DNA from: Kangiella aquimarina DSM 16071 | Lineage (GTDB): Bacteria; Pseudomonadota; Gammaproteobacteria; Enterobacterales; Kangiellaceae | Length of the DNA stretch: 64,000 bases | NCBI RefSeq assembly: GCF_000374105.1 | Contig: NZ_KB893650.1 | Span: forward strand, 1,296,862 to 1,360,861 | Direction: 5' to 3' | Shown: one piece after another, positions 1-11,000 of the stretch | Layout: each line of letters starts with the position of its first letter | Position numbering within the stretch: position 1 is the stretch's first letter | Made by a program: the position numbers and the translations under genes | Notes under the pieces: generated by a model | The model's database searches: none | The model's input: the letters and a program-made list of their open reading frames with translations, nothing else | What the model was told of the DNA's origin: nothing

Positions 1-1
1 A

Positions 2-49
2 GCATTTGCTGCTTTTGCAGACCAGGCTAAATCTGCCCTTGAAGCTTAA
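2..49 (+). CDS. rplT: 50S ribosomal protein L20, C-terminal end (partial)
   Basis: The first bases read as the last 15 codons of a gene cut by the left edge, ending AFADQAKSALEA and TAA. This matches the alanine-rich helical tail of ribosomal protein L20, an early 23S rRNA-binding assembly protein of the large subunit. The position just upstream of pheST is the classical infC-rpmI-rplT-pheST order of gammaproteobacteria, which supports the call despite the short fragment. A strong terminator follows 68 bases downstream. Confidence 0.75.
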   Translation, partial: AFAAFADQAKSALEA

Positions 50-116
50 TAAGCTGATAACTGTTCTTTAACGAGAAGAGTATTTTAGTCGCCCTCGGGT
101 GACGAGCGATTGAAGT

Positions 117-150
117 AAAAAGGAAGGGCAGAAATGCTCTTCCTTTTTTT
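117..150 (+). terminator. Rho-independent terminator between rplT and pheS
   Basis: An 11-bp stem (AAAGGAAGGGC with GCTCTTCCTTT, one G-T wobble) closes a 6-base loop and runs into seven T. It ends the ribosomal-protein transcript. Since pheS starts 66 bases further on, it could also act as a pheST attenuator, but I see no phenylalanine-rich leader peptide in front of it. Confidence 0.85.
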
Positions 151-194
151 ATGCATTTTCAATTAGAGACTTTTTAAGTCACTTATAGACATAG

Positions 195-1262
<1,068 letters not shown>

Positions 1263-1274
1263 TAGGTTTAGAGC

Positions 1275-3653
1275 ATGAAATTCAGTGAAAAGTGGTTAAG
1301 AGAGTGGGTAAACCCTGAAATTTCTACTCAACAGCTAGTAGAAAAACTAACAATGGCTGGCCTGGAAGTTGATGGTTTTGAATACCTGGGCAATAAATTC
1401 TCAGGCGTTGTGGTTGGTGAAATTTTGGAAGCCGAGCAGCATCCCGATGCGGACAAGCTTCGCGTTTGTAAAGTCTCAGTGGGTTCAGCCAGCGACGAAG
1501 ACCTGCAGATTATCTGTGGTGCACCAAATGCACGTGCCGGCATTAAAGTAGCCGTTGCCATGATTGGTGCCGTGTTACCGGGCGACTTTAAAATCAAGAA
1601 AGCTAAATTACGTGGCGTTGCCTCTCATGGCATGCTGTGCTCATCGACCGAACTTGAAATCGGCGAAGATGGCGACGGCATTCTTGAGCTTGATAGCCAG
1701 GCGCCATTAGGTCAGGACCTGAAAGATTATTTCGATCTTAATGACCATGTCATTGAAGTGGACCTGACGCCTAACCGTGGCGACTGTCTTGGCATTCGCG
1801 GTATTGCCCGTGAAGTGGGCGTTCTCACGCAAACCGCCGTTACCGAACACAAACCACAGGCTTTAACGCCTGAAATCAGTGATGTGATTCCGGTAAAACT
1901 TTCTGCGCCACAGGCCTGCCCACGCTACCTGGGCCGCATCATCAAAGGCATCAACCCTGAAGCGAAAACTCCGGACTGGATGGTTAAATACATCGAGCGC
2001 TCTGGCGTTCGTTCGATTGATCCGGTGGTTGACGTGACAAACTATGTATTGCTGGAACTAGGTCATCCGATGCACGCATTTGATCTGAAACAGATTGAAG
2101 GCGGCATCGACGTTCGTATGGCAAAGCAGGGCGAAAAGCTGACTCTGCTAGACGGTCAGGAAGTTGAACTGACCGACGATACCTTATTAATTGCTGACCA
2201 CAAGAAGCCATTAGCAATTGCTGGTGTGATGGGTGGCGAACACTCAGGTATCAACACCGAAACGGATAATATCTTCCTCGAAAGCGCCTATTTCGACCCG
2301 ATCGCGATTGCTGGTCGTGCGCGCCAGTACGGCCTGCACACCGACGCTTCGCATCGTTATGAGCGTGGGGTGGACTTTGAATTGCAGCGCACCGCTATGG
2401 AGCGCGCTACCGAGCTTCTACTTGAAATCGTTGGCGGTCAGCCAGGCGATATCATCGAAGCCGTTGATCATGACGCCATGCCAACCAAGCGCCACCTGCG
2501 TCTGCGTCGCCAGCGCATTGAGCGTGTAGTTGGCTTCCCATTCGCCGATGACCAGGTTGAAGATATCTTGACCCGCCTTGGCCTGAAGCTAACCGCTAAT
2601 GCCGACGGTTGGGATGTTCTGGTACCAAGCTTCCGCTTCGATATCGACAACGAAGAAAGTCTGATTGAAGAACTGGTCCGCGTCTATGGCTACAACAAAT
2701 TACCAAGCCGCAAGCCACAGGCTGAAATGGCCATGTTCGACCAGCCGGAAAACCGCGTCTGGAAAAACGACATGCGCGACGTACTGGTCAAGCGTGGTTA
2801 TCAGGAAGTGGTAACCTATAGCTTCGTTGAACCAGAATTCCAGTTAAAGCTACACCCAGGCATTGAGCCATTGCCGTTGATAAATCCAATCTCCAGCGAA
2901 ATGGCTGTTATGCGTACCAACTTATTACCAGGTCTGGTCAATACCGCTAAATTCAACATCAATCGCCAGCAGAACCGCATCCGCATCTTCGAACTGGGAT
3001 TGCGTTTCATCAACTCAGGCGACACCTTGCAGCAGATCCCAACCATTGCCGGTCTGGTCTGTGGCTTACGTCAGAAAGAAAGCTGGAATACTGATGGTGA
3101 GAAAGTCGATTTCTACGACCTGAAAGGCGACGTTGAAGCTCTATTGCAAGCCACTAGCAAGACATACAGCTTCGAAACCCTGCACATGGACATCCTCCAT
3201 CCGGGGCAGGCCGCAGAGATTATCGTAGACGGTCATGCGGTGGGTTATATCGGTAAAATCCACCCGCAGGTACAGCAGGAAATCGACCTTGATATGGATG
3301 CTTATGTGTTCCAGATGGACCTTGCGCCGCTTTCAGAGCGTAAACTGCCTGAATTTACCCCATTATCCAAGTTCCCATCGATTCGACGCGATCTTGCGCT
3401 AGTTGTCGAAGATTCTGTGAAAGCGGGCGAATTACTTGATTTTATTGTAAAAAATGGTGGGAATTTACTGACAGATGCCCATATTTTTGATATATACAAG
3501 GGTGAGCACTTGGAACCAGGCAAGAAAAGTATTGCATTGGCCATGACACTCCGTCATCCGGACAAGACGCTAGAAGACGCAGAAATCAATGCTGTGGTCG
3601 ATAAAGTCGTGTCTGGACTTGCTGAGCAATATGGAGCGGCGTTAAGAAACTAA
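1275..3653 (+). CDS. pheT: Phenylalanine--tRNA ligase beta subunit
   Basis: Beta subunit of phenylalanyl-tRNA synthetase; it carries tRNA binding and the B3/B4 editing site that removes mis-charged tyrosine. Domains in order in the 792 residues: N-terminal [12 protein letters not shown] and EMAP-like OB fold (about 40-150, with [12 protein letters not shown]), B3/B4 editing domain (about 210-370), B5 (about 400-475), the catalytic-like core (about 480-690), and a C-terminal ferredoxin-like anticodon-binding domain (about 700-792, beginning [17 protein letters not shown]). The length is typical. It lies 12 bases after pheS in a clear pheST operon that continues into ihfA. Confidence 0.97.
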   Translation: MKFSEKWLREWVNPEISTQQLVEKLTMAGLEVDGFEYLGNKFSGVVVGEILEAEQHPDADKLRVCKVSVGSASDEDLQIICGAPNARAGIKVAVAMIGAVLPGDFKIKKAKLRGVASHGMLCSSTELEIGEDGDGILELDSQAPLGQDLKDYFDLNDHVIEVDLTPNRGDCLGIRGIAREVGVLTQTAVTEHKPQALTPEISDVIPVKLSAPQACPRYLGRIIKGINPEAKTPDWMVKYIERSGVRSIDPVVDVTNYVLLELGHPMHAFDLKQIEGGIDVRMAKQGEKLTLLDGQEVELTDDTLLIADHKKPLAIAGVMGGEHSGINTETDNIFLESAYFDPIAIAGRARQYGLHTDASHRYERGVDFELQRTAMERATELLLEIVGGQPGDIIEAVDHDAMPTKRHLRLRRQRIERVVGFPFADDQVEDILTRLGLKLTANADGWDVLVPSFRFDIDNEESLIEELVRVYGYNKLPSRKPQAEMAMFDQPENRVWKNDMRDVLVKRGYQEVVTYSFVEPEFQLKLHPGIEPLPLINPISSEMAVMRTNLLPGLVNTAKFNINRQQNRIRIFELGLRFINSGDTLQQIPTIAGLVCGLRQKESWNTDGEKVDFYDLKGDVEALLQATSKTYSFETLHMDILHPGQAAEIIVDGHAVGYIGKIHPQVQQEIDLDMDAYVFQMDLAPLSERKLPEFTPLSKFPSIRRDLALVVEDSVKAGELLDFIVKNGGNLLTDAHIFDIYKGEHLEPGKKSIALAMTLRHPDKTLEDAEINAVVDKVVSGLAEQYGAALRN

Positions 3654-3684
3654 CCGCTGCAACTGGAATCAAAGGGGATATATT

Positions 3685-3987
3685 ATGGCACTGACAAAAG
3701 CTGATATGGCGGAACGTTTGTACGAAGAGCTAGGGCTTAACAAGCGTGAGTCTAAGGAAATCGTAGAAGCGTTTTTCGAGCAGATCCGTGATGCCCTAGA
3801 AGATGGATATAACGTCAAACTTTCCGGCTTCGGAAACTTTGAACTCAGGGACAAGGCACAACGGCCTGGACGTAACCCTAAAACCGGAGAAGAAGTTCCA
3901 ATCAGCGCGCGACGCGTAGTGACCTTCAAGCCTGGACAAAAATTAAGAGGAAAAGTCGCCGACTATGTTGGAACCGAGCAACAATAA
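3685..3987 (+). CDS. ihfA: Integration host factor subunit alpha
   Basis: DNA-bending nucleoid protein that forms a heterodimer with IHF-beta and assists replication, recombination and sigma-54 promoters. The 100-residue protein shows the HU/IHF fold: N-terminal helices [18 protein letters not shown], the [21 protein letters not shown] beta-arm with the intercalating proline region, and a C-terminal [13 protein letters not shown] helix. The IHF-alpha identity (rather than HU) is supported by the pheST-ihfA order, 31 bases after pheT. A purine-rich AAAGGGG ribosome site lies just upstream. Its last codons overlap the start of the MerR-type gene. Confidence 0.96.
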   Translation: MALTKADMAERLYEELGLNKRESKEIVEAFFEQIRDALEDGYNVKLSGFGNFELRDKAQRPGRNPKTGEEVPISARRVVTFKPGQKLRGKVADYVGTEQQ

Positions 3988-4315
3988 TGAATTGCCGGCT
4001 ATTCCCGGCAAACGCTACTTTACTATTGGGGAAGTAAGCGACCTTTGCGCAGTAAAACCACACGTTCTTAGATACTGGGAACAAGAGTTCGACCAACTGG
4101 ACCCAGTGCGTCGTGGTAATCGTCGCTACTATCAACGCGACGACGTCCTAATCGTTCGCCAGATCCGTTCATTACTGTATGAACACGGTTATACGATTGG
4201 CGGAGCAAGACAATGCCTGAGCGAAAGCAACGGCGAAGAAGCTCCAGTCAACAAGGCGCAAATCGATGAGTTAATCGAAGAACTCGAAAAGCTCAAGCAA
4301 TTCTTAGCCGCTTAA
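3965..4315 (+). CDS. MerR-family transcriptional regulator
   Basis: Small 116-residue DNA-binding protein of the MerR family. The winged helix-turn-helix spans about residues 16-85 ([25 protein letters not shown], then RRYYQRDDV and the second helix pair), and the C-terminal part is a short dimerisation helix ([15 protein letters not shown]). There is no effector-binding domain and no cysteine cluster, so it is not a metal sensor. It overlaps the end of ihfA by 23 bases in another frame, so it is probably translationally coupled. This MerR-like gene next to ihfA is a recurrent gammaproteobacterial arrangement. The target is unknown. Confidence 0.9.
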   Translation: MLEPSNNNELPAIPGKRYFTIGEVSDLCAVKPHVLRYWEQEFDQLDPVRRGNRRYYQRDDVLIVRQIRSLLYEHGYTIGGARQCLSESNGEEAPVNKAQIDELIEELEKLKQFLAA

Positions 4316-4357
4316 TCCCAGCTAAGAATAAGCAACAACAAATCATTGCAATATCAG

Positions 4358-4390
4358 GAAAATGCGGTACTATTGGCACCGCATTTTTTA
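4358..4390 (+). terminator. Terminator of the pheST-ihfA-merR operon
   Basis: A stem of nine base pairs (AAATGCGGT with ACCGCATTT) around a short loop is followed by a run of T. It begins about 43 bases after the stop of the MerR-type gene and precedes tRNA-Pro. Confidence 0.85.
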
Positions 4391-4411
4391 TTGCCAAATG
4401 AAAATGCTAGT

Positions 4412-4488
4412 CGGAGCGTGGCGCAGCTTGGTAGCGCACTTGCATGGGGTGCAAGGGGTCGGAGGTTCAAATCCTCTCGCTCCGACCA
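4412..4488 (+). tRNA. tRNA-Pro (GGG)
   Basis: A 77-base cloverleaf with acceptor CGGAGCG paired to CGCTCCG, D-arm GCGCAGCTTGGTAGCGC, anticodon stem CTTGC/GCAAG with loop ATGGGGT (anticodon GGG), a T-arm containing GGTTCAAATCC, and an encoded CCA. It reads proline codon CCC. Confidence 0.96.
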
Positions 4489-4588
4489 ATTCATAACCAG
4501 AATTCAGCCAGTTTAGATTAAATAGTAATCAAAACTGACCGGTTATGAAAAATAACAGAAAAAACAGCGATTTTTTTGCTAAAAAGGC

Positions 4589-4617
4589 TTCCATAAGGAA
4601 ACTTCATACGGTATTAT
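4589..4617 (+). promoter_or_regulatory. Candidate promoter of tRNA-Ser
   Basis: A TATTAT -10 element at 4612-4617 lies 17 bases after TTCCAT (weak -35 at 4589-4594) and is followed by a GC-rich discriminator (CGCGC), as usual for stringently controlled tRNA genes. The tRNA starts 13 bases downstream of the -10. This is inferred from sequence only. Confidence 0.45.
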
Positions 4618-4629
4618 TTCGCGCAATTC

Positions 4630-4720
4630 GGAGAGGTGGCAGAGCGGCTGAATGCACCGGTCTTGAAAACCGGCGTGGGTTTGTAGCCCACCGTGGGTTC
4701 AAATCCCACCCTCTCCGCCA
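4630..4720 (+). tRNA. tRNA-Ser (TGA)
   Basis: A 91-base class II tRNA: acceptor GGAGAGG/CCTCTCC, anticodon stem CCGGT/ACCGG with loop CTTGAAA (anticodon TGA), a long variable arm (CGTGGGTTTGTAGCCCACCG), T-loop GGTTCAAATCC and an encoded CCA. The 3' end faces the defence block that starts 240 bases on. I found no repeat of the tRNA end at the far side of that block. Confidence 0.97.
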
Positions 4721-4726
4721 TATCTT

Positions 4727-4755
4727 AAAAAGACGCTAACAAGCGTCTTTTTTTA
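4727..4755 (+). terminator. Terminator after tRNA-Ser
   Basis: A ten-bp stem (AAAAGACGCT with AGCGTCTTTT) with a 5-base loop, ending in a T run, directly after the tRNA. Confidence 0.85.
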
Positions 4756-4809
4756 TGCCTGAAATTCTTCTTTCAAACAATATCTTCATTAATAGAAACG
4801 GCTCTTTTT

Positions 4810-4825
4810 AATGCAAACTTGCATT
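4810..4825. promoter_or_regulatory. Palindrome AATGCAA-AC-TTGCATT, possible operator
   Basis: A perfect inverted repeat with 7-bp arms and a 2-base centre lies ten bases upstream of the best -35 element of the defence operon. Its size and place suit a dimeric regulator, but no regulator gene is adjacent, so the function is inference. Confidence 0.4.
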
Positions 4826-4835
4826 GCTGTTAAAG

Positions 4836-4864
4836 TTGAACGAAGTCACATTAAAAGCTAGTAT
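4836..4864 (+). promoter_or_regulatory. Candidate sigma-70 promoter of the defence operon
   Basis: TTGAAC (4836-4841), a 17-base spacer and TAGTAT (4859-4864) give a fair sigma-70 promoter. It would leave a leader of nearly 90 bases before the first reading frame at 4959. Confidence 0.4.
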
Positions 4865-4958
4865 TCAAACAGGCTACATTTGTTACACAATTCTAATAAG
4901 ACGATATTTGGTACTAATAAATCTTAATTGAATGCTTGCTAATTGATAGGTAGGAATA

Positions 4959-5171
4959 ATGAACAAAAGAAAGGCTCGTGGGTCAGCGGATACTTACTTT
5001 TATGATTTATTCATTTCCCCAGCCATTACGAAGGCTGGGTGGGATCCTATTACGCAAATTCGTCGCGAATCCCCACATACTCCAAGACTTTTAATAGTCC
5101 CTGGTACCCTCACTTATAGCATTACAAAAACAAGAAAACGAACAGGTACATCCCAAAGGACGGAATGCTAA
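4959..5171 (+). pseudogene. HsdR-like N-terminal fragment (degenerate or truncated)
   Basis: A 70-codon frame with a good ribosome site (TAGGAATA). Residues about 14-37 (DLFISPAITKAGWDPITQIR) read like the N-terminal segment of type I restriction R subunits of the EcoEI type, where the sequence runs FITPA..AGWD..QIRREV..T.GRI.VRG. The later part (TPRLLIVPGT, then a basic KTRKRT stretch) loosely keeps that spacing but has lost key positions. The frame then stops, whereas HsdR continues for about 700-1000 residues. Its TAA lies one base before the ATG of the SNF2 gene, and the AAAGGA that probably serves that gene lies inside it, so it may now act as a translated leader. The assignment rests on remembered family pattern only. 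Confidence 0.4.
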
Positions 5172-5172
5172 A

Positions 5173-8055
5173 ATGCTGATTACACCATATCATGCCAAGT
5201 ACTTTGCTCATGAGTTATCTATCTTACATGCAAACAATGGTGTTGATAGGCTCTCTCAGTCCTTGTTTGATGCCAGTGTTGATCTAAACCCGCATCAGAT
5301 TGAAGCAGCTTTATTCGCACTGGATAACCCCTTGAACAAAGGCGTAGTCTTGGCAGATGAGGTAGGCTTAGGTAAGACAATTGAAGCTGGATTGGTCTTA
5401 TGCCAATACTGGGCAGAAAGGAAACGAAAACTACTCATAATATGTCCAGCTTCGTTAAGGAGACAGTGGGCGCAGGAGCTACTTGATAAGTTTAACCTAC
5501 CTTCTCTAGTGCTAGATGCGAGGGCATATAAGCAACTGCAAGAACAGGGGGTGTATAACCCATTAAACAATAAACAAATTGTAATAATGTCTTATCATTA
5601 TGCCGCAAGACTAGAGGATAGGTTGGTTGGGGAGTCTTGGGATCTTGTAGTTATTGACGAAGCGCATAAACTCAGAAATGCACACCGTGAAAGCAACAAA
5701 ATGGGCCAGGCTCTGAGGCGAGCTTTAAATGGACGCAAAAAGCTTTTACTAACGGCAACACCATTACAAAACTCCTTAATGGAGTTGTATGGTATGTCTA
5801 CTTTAATAGACGAGCACATCTTTGGCGATGATAAAGCTTTCAGAAAGCAATTTATGCAAGGAGAAAGCGATAGAGAAGACTTAAAGGAGCGCCTAAGCCT
5901 TTTCGTTAAACGAACATTGAGAAATCAGGTTTTAGAGTACGTTAAATATACTAACCGCATAGCGCTGACAGTTCCCTTTACCCCATCAGACCAGGAACAA
6001 GCCTTATATGATGCAGTAACTGCATTTCTAGAAAAAGAAGATAGCTACGCCTTGCCAAAGCGACAAAAACACTTAACTGGCTTAATTTTGAGAAAGTTAC
6101 TGGCATCAAGCACCTACGCCGTTCTTAATACGATTCAGGTGATGAAAGCCCGCTTAGAGCAGTTAAAGCTAGAAAAGCTGAATACTCAAGATGACCTGCT
6201 TAGTACTATAATTGAAGATGATGATTTAGAAACAGATTATCTTGATGAAGTCGATATTGACGAACTGCTTGAAGAGGAAGCAGCTAAAGAAGTCATCGAT
6301 CATAAAAGAGTTGTTGAAGAAATCAAAGAGCTAGAAGGCTTTATCAAACAAGCCCAAGACATCCATAATGACGAAAAAGCTAAAGCACTGTTAACTGCTC
6401 TTGATTTAGGATTTACTAAAATGGCAGAAATGGGTGCGGCAAGAAAAGTAATCATCTTTACTGAATCAAAACGAACACAGTCTTACTTAGCTTCTTTCTT
6501 AAGTCAAAATGGCTACATTAATAAAATAGTAACTTTTAGTGGCTCGAACAACCATCCTGAAGCAACGGAAATATATAATAAATGGAAAATAAAGTATCAG
6601 GGATCGGATAAAGTGACAGGATCCCCGCAGGTTGATAGAAGGACTGCCCTGATTGACTACTTTAAAGACAATGCTGAAATTATGATAGCAACGGAAGCAG
6701 CGGCTGAGGGTGTTAATTTGCAGTTCTGCTCTTTGTTAATTAATTATGATTTGCCATGGAATCCTCAGCGAGTTGAACAACGTATTGGCCGCTGTCATCG
6801 CTATGGTCAAAAGTTCGATGTTGTTGTTATCAACTTTCTGAATAAACGCAATTACGCTGATCAAAGAGTATTGGAGTTACTGACAGATAAGTTTTGTTTA
6901 TTTGATGGTGTTTTTGGTGCTTCAGATTCAGTTTTGGGTTCACTTGAGAGTGGTGTTGACTTTGAAAAGCGGATCCAGCAAATTTATGAGGAGTGTCGCT
7001 CCCCTGAAGAGATTGAGTCGGCTTTTGAAACTCTACAAAAAGAGTTAGAAGATGATATAAATACCAAAATGGAGCAAACCAAAGAGGCTTTGCTAGAGCA
7101 CTTTGATGAAGACATCCACGATATCCTAAAAATTAAGCTGGACCAAGCTAAAGAACGATTAGATAAAGTAAGTCGTTGGTTTTGGTCTGTTACCAAATTT
7201 CAATTACAAAACAAAGCCAGCTTCGACGAGCAAAATTATAGCTTTTATCTAACTCAAGAGGTAGCCGGCCAGAAACTAGGGCAGTATCAACTTATCCGAA
7301 AAATTGTAAGTGAAGGTGAAGACTCTAGGGCGACTATTTCTGAACATGCTCACACTTATCGAATTACTCATCCTTTAGGGGAATATGTTGTCAATTCAGC
7401 CAGAGAACTTGAGACACCAGTAGCTGAAATTTGTTTTGATTACGAGAACCACGGCACTAAAAACTCCATTGCAGAACAACTTAAGGGGCAGTCAGGTTGG
7501 TTGTCATTGAGTTTGCTTAGAATTGAAGCATTCCAAACCGAGGAGCACCTAGTATTCACTGCTTTAACAGATGGTGGCCAGCAGATCGATGCTGAAGCCT
7601 GTAAGAAGTTATTCAATATAGCAGCTGCAGTAGGCGACACAACAGAGACTCTTCATAATGATTTTTTTGAGCAAACCAAGAATCGTTTAATTGATGCTAA
7701 ACTAGCTGAAGCAATGGAGTTGAATAATCAGTATTTCCAGGATGAAAGAGATAAATTAGAAAAGTGGGCTGATGACAAGATATTAGCTGCTGAACAAGCC
7801 TTAGTTGACACTAAAAACCAAATAAAGTCCGTTAAGCGAGAAAGTCGTTATGCTGAAACCATAGAAGAACAGAAGCAATTGCAAAAAAAATTGAAAGAAC
7901 TAGAGCGTAAACAACGACAGCAACGAGCAGATATTTGGGACGTTGAAGACGATATAGCCGAAAAACGTGATGAGCTTATTGCTGCGTTAGAAGCTCGAAT
8001 GAAACAGAAAACAGAAATATCAGAATTATTTACCATACGCTGGCGTGTCGCTTAG
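5173..8055 (+). CDS. SNF2/RapA-type helicase of an R-M-like defence operon
   Basis: A 960-residue superfamily 2 ATPase. Helicase half 1: Q-motif-like LNPHQIEAA (38-46), Walker A DEVGLGKT (62-69), ICPASLRRQW (about 90-99), DEAH box (162-165) and LLTATPLQN. Helicase half 2: KVIIFTESKRTQSYL, IATEAAAEGVNLQFC and arginine-finger motif QRIGRCHRYGQ (from 536). This is the SNF2/HepA pattern. An acidic linker (about 345-375) separates the halves. The C-terminal 400 residues are not recognised, except for a long charged coiled coil (about 850-945). The methyltransferase follows after 41 bases and the nuclease-helicase after that. SNF2 ATPases accompany methylases in DISARM (DrmD), but DrmA, DrmB and DrmC are absent here. 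It probably remodels or translocates on DNA. Confidence 0.85.
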   Translation: MLITPYHAKYFAHELSILHANNGVDRLSQSLFDASVDLNPHQIEAALFALDNPLNKGVVLADEVGLGKTIEAGLVLCQYWAERKRKLLIICPASLRRQWAQELLDKFNLPSLVLDARAYKQLQEQGVYNPLNNKQIVIMSYHYAARLEDRLVGESWDLVVIDEAHKLRNAHRESNKMGQALRRALNGRKKLLLTATPLQNSLMELYGMSTLIDEHIFGDDKAFRKQFMQGESDREDLKERLSLFVKRTLRNQVLEYVKYTNRIALTVPFTPSDQEQALYDAVTAFLEKEDSYALPKRQKHLTGLILRKLLASSTYAVLNTIQVMKARLEQLKLEKLNTQDDLLSTIIEDDDLETDYLDEVDIDELLEEEAAKEVIDHKRVVEEIKELEGFIKQAQDIHNDEKAKALLTALDLGFTKMAEMGAARKVIIFTESKRTQSYLASFLSQNGYINKIVTFSGSNNHPEATEIYNKWKIKYQGSDKVTGSPQVDRRTALIDYFKDNAEIMIATEAAAEGVNLQFCSLLINYDLPWNPQRVEQRIGRCHRYGQKFDVVVINFLNKRNYADQRVLELLTDKFCLFDGVFGASDSVLGSLESGVDFEKRIQQIYEECRSPEEIESAFETLQKELEDDINTKMEQTKEALLEHFDEDIHDILKIKLDQAKERLDKVSRWFWSVTKFQLQNKASFDEQNYSFYLTQEVAGQKLGQYQLIRKIVSEGEDSRATISEHAHTYRITHPLGEYVVNSARELETPVAEICFDYENHGTKNSIAEQLKGQSGWLSLSLLRIEAFQTEEHLVFTALTDGGQQIDAEACKKLFNIAAAVGDTTETLHNDFFEQTKNRLIDAKLAEAMELNNQYFQDERDKLEKWADDKILAAEQALVDTKNQIKSVKRESRYAETIEEQKQLQKKLKELERKQRQQRADIWDVEDDIAEKRDELIAALEARMKQKTEISELFTIRWRVA

Positions 8056-8096
8056 ATATATCAGCTAGGAATTAGTATTAAAATTTAGGGCGTAAA

Positions 8097-11000
8097 ATGA
8101 GCAAATATAACGAGCTAGTTAAAAAGCTAAAAGAAATTTTCCAAATCGATAAACCGGAATTAGATTTCGGTATCTATCGTATTTTGAATGCCAAAGCGGA
8201 TGAGATTAACAACTACCTTGAGAACACACTAAAGAAAAAAATTAGTGATGCTTTGGCTTCGGCGGGTAATGCCAATAAAGAAGAATTGGAGCGACAGTTA
8301 GCTGAAGCTATTAAAAATGCAGAAGGTGCAGGGTTTAATCCAGATGATAGCCCAAAAGTAAAAGACCTTAGAGCACAAATCACAGCCTCATCACAAGGTG
8401 CGAATGAGCATGAAAATGCCGTGTTTACTCATTTATTAACATTCTTTTCTCGTTATTATGACAGTGGCGATTTTGTCAGTAAGCGTCGATATAAAGGGGA
8501 TACTTACGCTATCCCTTACGCGGGTGAAGAAGTGATGCTTCACTGGGCTAATAAAGACCAGTATTACATAAAAAGCGGCGAGAACTTTTCTAATTACTCT
8601 TTTAAGCTAGATGATGGCCGCAAAGTGACCTTTAAGCTGCTTGCCGCAGATACCGCAAAAGATAACCGTAAAGACAATGATGCAGACCGACGTTTTGTGT
8701 TAGTTGAGCAGCATACTCGCATCAAGTATGACGACGAGGGCCTAGATTACGAAGATGAAGTATTGCCTATCGTTGTTGATAGCTCTGGTGAGCAAGATGA
8801 ATTGGTCATTCAGTTTGAATACAAGGTAGTTAAAAAAGGCACCAAGCAAGAAGCTTTGGTAAGTCAGGCGCTAGATGCGATTTTATCTAATAGTAACATT
8901 CAAAGTGATTGGGTGGATGTCACAAAACGAGAACCAACGGAGAAAAATCCAAACCGCACTTTGCTCGAAAAGCATCTGACTACCTATACGCAACGTAACA
9001 CCGCTGATTATTTCATCCACAAAGATTTAGGTGGTTTTTTATCTAATGAACTCGACTTCTATATTAAAAATGAAGTGATGAATTTAGATAACGTACAGAA
9101 TGCCGAGGTATTTTCGGATATTGAAAAACAGCTACGGATGATCCAGTGCCTTCGCTCGATTTCAAAGGACATAGTTTCATTTTTAGCTCAACTTGAAAAC
9201 TTCCAGAAAAAACTATGGGAAAAAATAAAATTTTCTTGGGGTGTAAACTACTATATCAGTCTCTGTAAAATTGACACTCTAACACTTAGCCAACTCGACA
9301 TATCCGAACAACAAATCCAAGAATGGAAATTTCTATATGATTTAGATTTAGAAAGTCAAATAAGTATTACTTCGTTAGCTGACGCGTTTCCTAATTTAAT
9401 GCTTAACACCGAATTCATGAGTATTGAAAGTCGCTTAAAAGTTCTTTCAGTGATTGAAGGCTTGGATGACCAACTAACCGGAACAGTTATTAATTCGGAC
9501 AACTTTCAGGGATTACAGTTTTTAAAGTCCAGGTATAACGATAAGATTGACTGTATTTATATTGATCCACCATACAATGCTACTTCTAGTGAAATTCTAT
9601 ACAAAAATAATTTCAAGCATTCAGCATGGCTTAGCTTTATAGAATCCAGATTAATAGTAGCTAAGAAATTAATGCACCCTGAAGCTACGATCATAATAGC
9701 AATCGATGAAAATGAGCAAGAAAGGCTTGGATTGTTGATTGATAATCTATTTCCAAACCATGATAAATTTTGTATTTCAATAATCCATAACCCTGCTGGT
9801 GTTCAAGGAATAAACTTCTCTTCTTCGCATGAATATGCTTACTTCGTTTTCCCAAAAGGTGGTAACTATATAGGTCAAACAGAGCGAGAAGAGCCACTAA
9901 TTTCAAACTTTAGAGATTGGGGAGGCACGTCGGCTAGAAAATTGGCTAAAACCTGCTTTTATCCTATAAAGGTTAAAGACAACAAAATAGTTGGCTTTGG
10001 AGACGTTTGTGATGAAGATTTTCACCCCATATCCAGTAATGTTCAAGATGGCGAAATAACACTAGTATACCCCATTGATTCAAAGGGAGTTGAGCGAAAG
10101 TGGGTCTTTTCAAAAAGTACAGCAGAAAGAGATTCGGACCAACTATTTGTCGTTGAAGATAAAGGTGAAATTTCGATAAAAAGAAAGAAGACTACTAGAA
10201 GCCATCGGACTGTATGGGATTCTAAAAAATATTACGCAAATATATATGGCTCCAAGGTAATAACATCAATGTTTGGAGAACAACCATTTTCTTTTCCTAA
10301 ATCAATTCACACGGTTGAGGATTGTCTCAAGGCTTTATCTCGATTTAGAAAGAAAAATGGTATTGTAATGGATTTTTTTGCAGGTTCAGGAACTACAGGT
10401 CATGCAGCAATTAATTTGAATAGACAAGATGGTGGTACTCGAAAGTTTATATTGGTAGAGCAAGGCGACTATTGTAAAAAAGTAACGATTCCAAGAGTGT
10501 TAAAGGCTATGTACTCTTCCCGGTGGAAAAGCGGATCACCTGAACTAAATGACTCAATATCAGGAATCGTTAAAGTTTTATCAATTGAAAGCTATGAAGA
10601 CAGCCTAAACAACCTAGAACTAAGAAAATCGCAAGCAACTGGCGACCTATTCGACTCAATGCCTGAACAAGCCAAGTCTGACTACTTACTCAACTACATG
10701 CTTGAGACTGAGAGCAAAGGTTCATTGTTAAGTACGGATGATTTCAAAAAGCCATTTGATTATAAAATGAAAATTGCCGTCGATTCGGCGGGTGCTTTTG
10801 AAGAGCGAAATATTGATTTAGTTGAAACTTTTAACTATTTAGTTGGTTTGCATGTTAATACTGTTGAATCAAACATAGAGCGTGGCTACGTGCGCGTAGA
10901 AGGTAACTTACCAAGTGGTGAAAAGGCGCTTATTTTATGGCGTGACTGTGAAAAAATCGGTTATGACGACTTTACTAAGTTTGCCAATCGCTTTGACTTG

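Noticed and set aside
151-177. Short ATG frame MHFQLETF before pheS as a possible pheM-like attenuator peptide
   Set aside because: It lies after the terminator instead of before it, and has only two phenylalanines, so it cannot work as a Phe attenuator leader.
4545-4739. A 64-codon open frame across tRNA-Ser
   Set aside because: It reads straight through the tRNA gene and has no ribosome site; it is a frame shadow of the tRNA.
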